A DNA stretch of 17,544 nucleotides, taken from positions 1-17,544 of the forward strand of contig JBOGGN010000459.1 in assembly GCA_050744165.1 (NCBI GenBank), written 5' to 3'. The stretch comes from JBOGGN01 sp050744165 (lineage in GTDB: Bacteria; Actinomycetota; Acidimicrobiia; Acidimicrobiales; Palsa-688). A program made the translations under genes and the position numbers. The notes beneath the pieces are model-generated. The model did not search any database. It saw only the letters and a program-made list of their open reading frames with translations, and was not told the origin of the DNA. This document shows positions 14,573-17,544 of the stretch, one piece after another. The stretch's first letter is position 1, and each line of letters begins with the position of its first letter.

Positions 14573-15411
14573 CGGGCCACCCCCGGCTGCGACCGCACAG
14601 GCGGCCGTATCGGCGCCACGACGACCGGCTCCGACAACTCCGCCCGCGACAGCCATGACTTGAACAGGCCCGCCCCGACCACGACCGTGGCCATGCCGCC
14701 GAAGGCCCACATGATGACCCCCGCCACCTGTTGATCGACCAGGGCGGCGCCGAGGTTGCCGCCGTGGACGTACAGCGGGTACCACGGGTTGGGGGCCAGC
14801 ACCATGGCCGAGCCGAGGACAATGCCCGGCACCGAGCCCATCAGGGCGGCGACGGCCGCCGCTCCCCGCCGGGACCGCCGCCCGGTGACGACCGACCACC
14901 AAGCAGCCGTCGACACAAGGAGGAAGCTCAGGTGCTCGGCGGCGTGGATGGCGCTGTTGTGGACCGCCGCCTGGTAGGCGACAGGGATGTGCCAGGCCCA
15001 CATCACCGCCGCCTGGAGGGCAAGCAGAGAGATGACCCAGCTGGGAAAATGCCGATCGTGGTGGCTTTGCAGGCGACGGCGGACGGAAAGCGCCCGGGGC
15101 CGCCACGACGGCGGCAACGCCCACAACAGGGCTGGAAACGGCGCTCCGAGCGCCAGCAACGGTCCCGCGACCGACAGCAACAGCACGTGCTGGACCATGT
15201 GGGCCGACAGCGTCCGGTCGGCCAACGCGTCGATTGGTGACGCCACCGCAGCCGCCGTCACCGCCAGCCCGGCGACGAAAGACCACGCCTCAGCCGGCCG
15301 CATCATGGCCCGCCCGGTGTGCCGGCGCCACTCGGCAGCACCGCCCCAATGGGCCAGACCGGTGGCCACGACGGCCGCCAAAGCCACGGGATCGTCAACC
15401 AGCGGCATCAC
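14569..15411 (-). CDS. ctaG: Cytochrome c oxidase assembly factor CtaG (caa3 type), 280 aa
   Basis: A polytopic membrane protein with about seven helices and conserved His/Trp-rich elements: SAHMVQHVLLLSVAGPLLALG (69-89; H71, H75), MWAWHIPVAYQAAV (137-150; H141), HAAEHLSFL (156-164) and VDQQVAGVIMW (225-235). This is the pattern of the Caa3_CtaG family, thought to help assemble the copper site of cytochrome c oxidase; it is unrelated to the Cox11 protein also called CtaG. GTG 15411 directly follows the upstream stop (TAG 15412-15414); the ATG at 15408 is equally possible. Its place between oxidase genes and qcrB supports an assembly role for this oxidase. Confidence 0.87.
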   Translation of the reverse strand: MMPLVDDPVALAAVVATGLAHWGGAAEWRRHTGRAMMRPAEAWSFVAGLAVTAAAVASPIDALADRTLSAHMVQHVLLLSVAGPLLALGAPFPALLWALPPSWRPRALSVRRRLQSHHDRHFPSWVISLLALQAAVMWAWHIPVAYQAAVHNSAIHAAEHLSFLLVSTAAWWSVVTGRRSRRGAAAVAALMGSVPGIVLGSAMVLAPNPWYPLYVHGGNLGAALVDQQVAGVIMWAFGGMATVVVGAGLFKSWLSRAELSEPVVVAPIRPPVRSQPGVAR

Positions 15412-15789
15412 CTAGCTGTGGGGGAGTACCCAGATATAGGCACCCTCGGCCAGGATCAGGGCCAGGTTGATGATGCCGACCAAGATGCCCAGCTGTGCCA
15501 GGAACAGCAGTTGGCCAGCATCATCCTGCCCGGACTCGTCGGCCCCCCGGGCGATCCCCATCAACCTCCACGCGAGGAGGATCGCCACCACGGTGGCCGC
15601 CGCGGTGACGGCCGTGGCTGCGTTGAGGGTCCAACCCCAGCGGGGATAGATGTAGGCCCAATGCTCGGCCGACACGCAGAACACCAGGTGCGCCATCCAG
15701 ATGAGCACCGGCCCGGCAACCGGGTACCACACCTCGAGCCCTCGCCGTAGCGCCGAGGCCTCCTCGATCTGCTGAACCGTCGGCGCCAT
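15412..15789 (-). CDS. Small three-helix membrane protein of the oxidase operon, 125 aa
   Basis: I do not recognise a named family. ATG 15789 overlaps the coxC stop by one base (TGATG) with GGAGG 10 nt upstream, and the frame runs to TAG at 15412. The protein has a short soluble N-terminus, then hydrophobic segments at about 23-47 (PVAGPVLIWMAHLVFCV), 54-76 and 92-120, with H34 and H43 in or near the first. Position after subunit III and before ctaG, and size, suggest an accessory or subunit-IV-like oxidase component, or a small assembly protein. That role is inferred from location only. The gene is real: it fills the space exactly, is coupled to both neighbours and has a clean membrane profile. 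Confidence 0.75.
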   Translation of the reverse strand: MAPTVQQIEEASALRRGLEVWYPVAGPVLIWMAHLVFCVSAEHWAYIYPRWGWTLNAATAVTAAATVVAILLAWRLMGIARGADESGQDDAGQLLFLAQLGILVGIINLALILAEGAYIWVLPHS

Positions 15790-16397
15790 CAGTGGATCGC
15801 CTCCGACAGGAACAGGGAGGCGAACACCGCGATCCACACCGCGTCCACGAAGTGCCAGTACAGGGAGAACACCTCGACGGTGGTATTGCGGGTGGAGGAG
15901 AACTTTCCCTGCCACGCCTTGATCTCCACGATGGCGTTCATGCACAACCCGATGAAGACGTGGAAGGCGTGCAGGCCCACGATCAGGTAGAAGATCGAGC
16001 CGTAGGCGTTGGTCCGCCACCCGAAGGTGAGGGCGTTGAAGTCGTACAGGGTGTAGCCGAGAAAGGCCAGACCCATGATTCCGCTCAGCAGCAACCCGGC
16101 CCGCAGGCCCGCCTGATCGTCCCGGCGGATGGCGGCTTCGGCGTAGAAGATGGGGACGCTGCTGCCCCACAACACGAAGCTGAAGGGCAGCGACAGGTGC
16201 AGTTCCGGAGGCGCGATCCCGCCAACCGGCCACACCTTGGCCGAGGCCCGGAGGAAGAAGTAGCTGCCGAGCAGGATCACGAACACCATCGACTCGGTCG
16301 AAATCAACGTGACCATGCCCCACCAGGCGGTGGAATAGGAGGGCTTGGTGCTGGGTGTGGCCAGCGAGGTGTCCGGCGGGATGGCTGCGGTCGTCAT
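15789..16397 (-). CDS. coxC: Cytochrome c oxidase subunit III (CoxC/CtaE), 202 aa
   Basis: Subunit III is a non-catalytic membrane subunit that stabilises the oxidase core. The sequence shows ISTESMVFVILLGSYFFLR (32-50) with the conserved Glu (E35), SIFYLIVGLHAFHVFIGL (134-151; H143, H146) and the C-terminal VFSLYWHFVDAVWIAVF (176-192), all diagnostic. Five helices are evident, as in short bacterial subunit III proteins of about 200 aa. I start it at ATG 16397, 7 nt after the coxA stop; the open frame extends 32 codons further upstream but only by overlapping coxA out of frame, and that extension has no family resemblance. The gene is followed with a one-base overlap by the small membrane protein. 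Confidence 0.92.
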   Translation of the reverse strand: MTTAAIPPDTSLATPSTKPSYSTAWWGMVTLISTESMVFVILLGSYFFLRASAKVWPVGGIAPPELHLSLPFSFVLWGSSVPIFYAEAAIRRDDQAGLRAGLLLSGIMGLAFLGYTLYDFNALTFGWRTNAYGSIFYLIVGLHAFHVFIGLCMNAIVEIKAWQGKFSSTRNTTVEVFSLYWHFVDAVWIAVFASLFLSEAIH

Positions 16398-16404
16398 GGT
16401 GGCG

Positions 16405-17544
16405 TCACGCCCGGTCCATGTCAGTTCGCCACACCCAGCGCAACAGGAACACCACGAAGAAGGCGACCCCGAGCACGCCGACCACCGACGCATTGATCAG
16501 CACGCCGACGAAGAACACCAGCAGGCCGAACGCCACCGCCAGGGGGAGCGCCGTCTCGTGCGGCACCTCCAGCACCTCCGAGGCCCGGGTGTCCCGGCCG
16601 CTGGTGATCGGCGAGGTCTTTTCCAGCCCTCCGTGAAGAGTCAGGGAACGCACCGGTTCCTCCTCGACCGGTGGCGTGCCCGCCAGCACCGGCGTCACCC
16701 CGCCTTCCTCCCACAAGGGGTGGCGGCTGTGCACCACGGGGATCTCGGCGAAGTTGTAGTCCTCCGGTGGCGACGCCGTGGCCCATTCCAGGGAGTCGGC
16801 GCCCCACGGGTCGGCGGGCGCCTTTTCTCCCTTGATCATGCTGTAGATCCAGTTGAGCAGCGTAATGCCAGTGCCGGCGCCGAAGATCACGGCGCTAATG
16901 CTGATGATCAGGTTGAGCGTGTCCCAGCCCAGCCCGTTGCTATAAGTCCACACCCGCCGCGGCATGCCCATGATCCCAAGGATGTGCATGGGGAAAAACG
17001 TCAGATTGAAGGCGATGAACATGACCCAAAAGCTCAGCTTGCCCAGCTTCTCGTTGAGCATGCGGCCGGTGATCTTGGGCGCCCAGTAATAGATCGCCCC
17101 GAAGATCGGGAACACGACCGCCCCGTTGAGCACGTAGTGCAGGTGCGCCACGATGAAATAGCTGTCGGTGACCGCCCAGTCGAAGGGCAGGATCGACACC
17201 ATCACCCCGGTGATCCCGCCCATGAGGAAGATCAGGAGGAAGCCGAGCATGAAGAGCATCGCGGTCGAGGTGTGCACCTTGCCTTTCCAGATCGTGGCAA
17301 TCCAGGCAAAGAACTGCACCCCACTGGGAATGGTGATGAGGAGGCTGACCGCGGAGAAAAACGCCAACGCCAGCGCCGGCAGCCCGGTGGCGAACATGTT
17401 GTGGACCCACACGCCGAAGCTGATGAAGCCCACCGACACCAAGGCGGTGACGATCCAGATGTACCACACGATGCGGTGGCGGGAGAAGCCCGCGACGATC
17501 ATCGAGACCATGCCGGTGGCGGGCACGAACAGGATGTACACCTC
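16405..17544 (-). CDS. coxA: Cytochrome c oxidase subunit I (CoxA/CtaD), N-terminal part outside window
   Basis: The frame enters at 17544 with EVYILFVPATGM, just after the expected Gly-His-Pro of the Cu_B site, so only the last 379 residues are seen. Y3 is the tyrosine cross-linked to a Cu_B histidine in the family. HLH (134-136) supplies the haem a3 and haem a ligands, and AFNLTFFPMHILGIMGMPRR (178-197) is a strong subunit I signature. Two key positions differ: the Cu_B pair His-His reads H48-N49 (VHNMF), and the K-channel Lys of the TGVK motif reads Gln (PSGVQ, Q77). The tail (240-379) holds NFAEIPVV, HSRHPLWEE and two further hydrophobic segments (about 333-368), an extension seen in some bacterial subunit I lineages. 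coxC follows after 7 nt. Confidence 0.94.
   Translation of the reverse strand, partial: EVYILFVPATGMVSMIVAGFSRHRIVWYIWIVTALVSVGFISFGVWVHNMFATGLPALALAFFSAVSLLITIPSGVQFFAWIATIWKGKVHTSTAMLFMLGFLLIFLMGGITGVMVSILPFDWAVTDSYFIVAHLHYVLNGAVVFPIFGAIYYWAPKITGRMLNEKLGKLSFWVMFIAFNLTFFPMHILGIMGMPRRVWTYSNGLGWDTLNLIISISAVIFGAGTGITLLNWIYSMIKGEKAPADPWGADSLEWATASPPEDYNFAEIPVVHSRHPLWEEGGVTPVLAGTPPVEEEPVRSLTLHGGLEKTSPITSGRDTRASEVLEVPHETALPLAVAFGLLVFFVGVLINASVVGVLGVAFFVVFLLRWVWRTDMDRA

Noticed and set aside
13259..14734. Plus-strand frame of 491 codons
   Set aside because: Antisense to qcrB, whose haem ligands and helices are clear; the composition is rich in Gly/Asp/Arg/Gln/His.
14573..15286. Upstream in-frame extension of qcrB (238 codons)
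   Set aside because: It would overlap most of ctaG out of frame and reads as low-complexity; GTG 14572 overlapping the ctaG stop is the natural start.
16398..16493. Upstream in-frame extension of coxC by 32 codons
   Set aside because: Overlaps the end of coxA and has a Cys/Ser/Trp-rich sequence unlike subunit III.
1..17544. CRISPR arrays, insertion sequences, prophage genes, riboswitch classes
   Set aside because: No spaced direct repeats, transposase or integrase motifs, terminal inverted repeats or recognisable riboswitch cores were seen.

Overview
The window reads as chromosomal DNA of a high-GC actinobacterium. The evidence is strong G/C bias at third codon positions, an actinobacterial-type QcrB, a ribbon-helix-helix/PIN toxin-antitoxin pair of a type common in actinobacteria with a likely leaderless promoter, frequent GTG starts and 1-4 nt gene overlaps. 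The class (perhaps Acidimicrobiia) is only a guess from gene style. No transposase, integrase, phage gene or CRISPR array was seen.

Layout. (1) 1-3416, minus: one uninterrupted reading frame that runs off the left edge. It encodes a secreted protein with a signal peptide, six kelch-like repeats, a DUF11-like domain and the start of an Rhs/YD-repeat shell; the C-terminus is outside the window. (2) 3417-4009: a gene-free, relatively AT-rich stretch with several inverted repeats. (3) 4010-4653, plus: an antitoxin and PIN-domain toxin pair overlapping by ATGA. (4) 4897-4969, minus: tRNA-Glu(CTC). (5) 5098-7967, plus: a membrane-anchored GH3 glycosidase followed after 17 nt by a GtrA-family membrane protein. 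(6) 8020-11311, minus: a three-gene operon transcribed sqdB (UDP-sulfoquinovose synthase), NAD-dependent sugar epimerase/dehydratase, GT2 glycosyltransferase. (7) 11472-12950, plus: an ABC1/UbiB-type atypical kinase divergent from sqdB. (8) 12992-17544, minus: a tightly packed respiratory operon transcribed coxA (cut by the right edge), coxC, a small membrane protein, ctaG, qcrB.

How the genes may fit together. Block 6 makes a sulfonated nucleotide sugar and carries a second sugar-nucleotide enzyme and a transferase, so it probably builds a sulfoquinovose-containing lipid or surface glycan. The convergent GtrA protein may belong to the same surface-glycan theme and the GH3 enzyme may trim glycans outside the cell; these links are inference from proximity. 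Block 8 joins haem-copper oxidase subunits, an oxidase copper-assembly factor and cytochrome b of the quinol:cytochrome c reductase in one transcript, which fits the coupled bc-oxidase respiration of actinobacteria.

The most striking single observation is in the oxidase subunit I. The normally invariant second histidine of the Cu_B His-His pair reads as Asn, and the K-channel lysine position reads as Gln.
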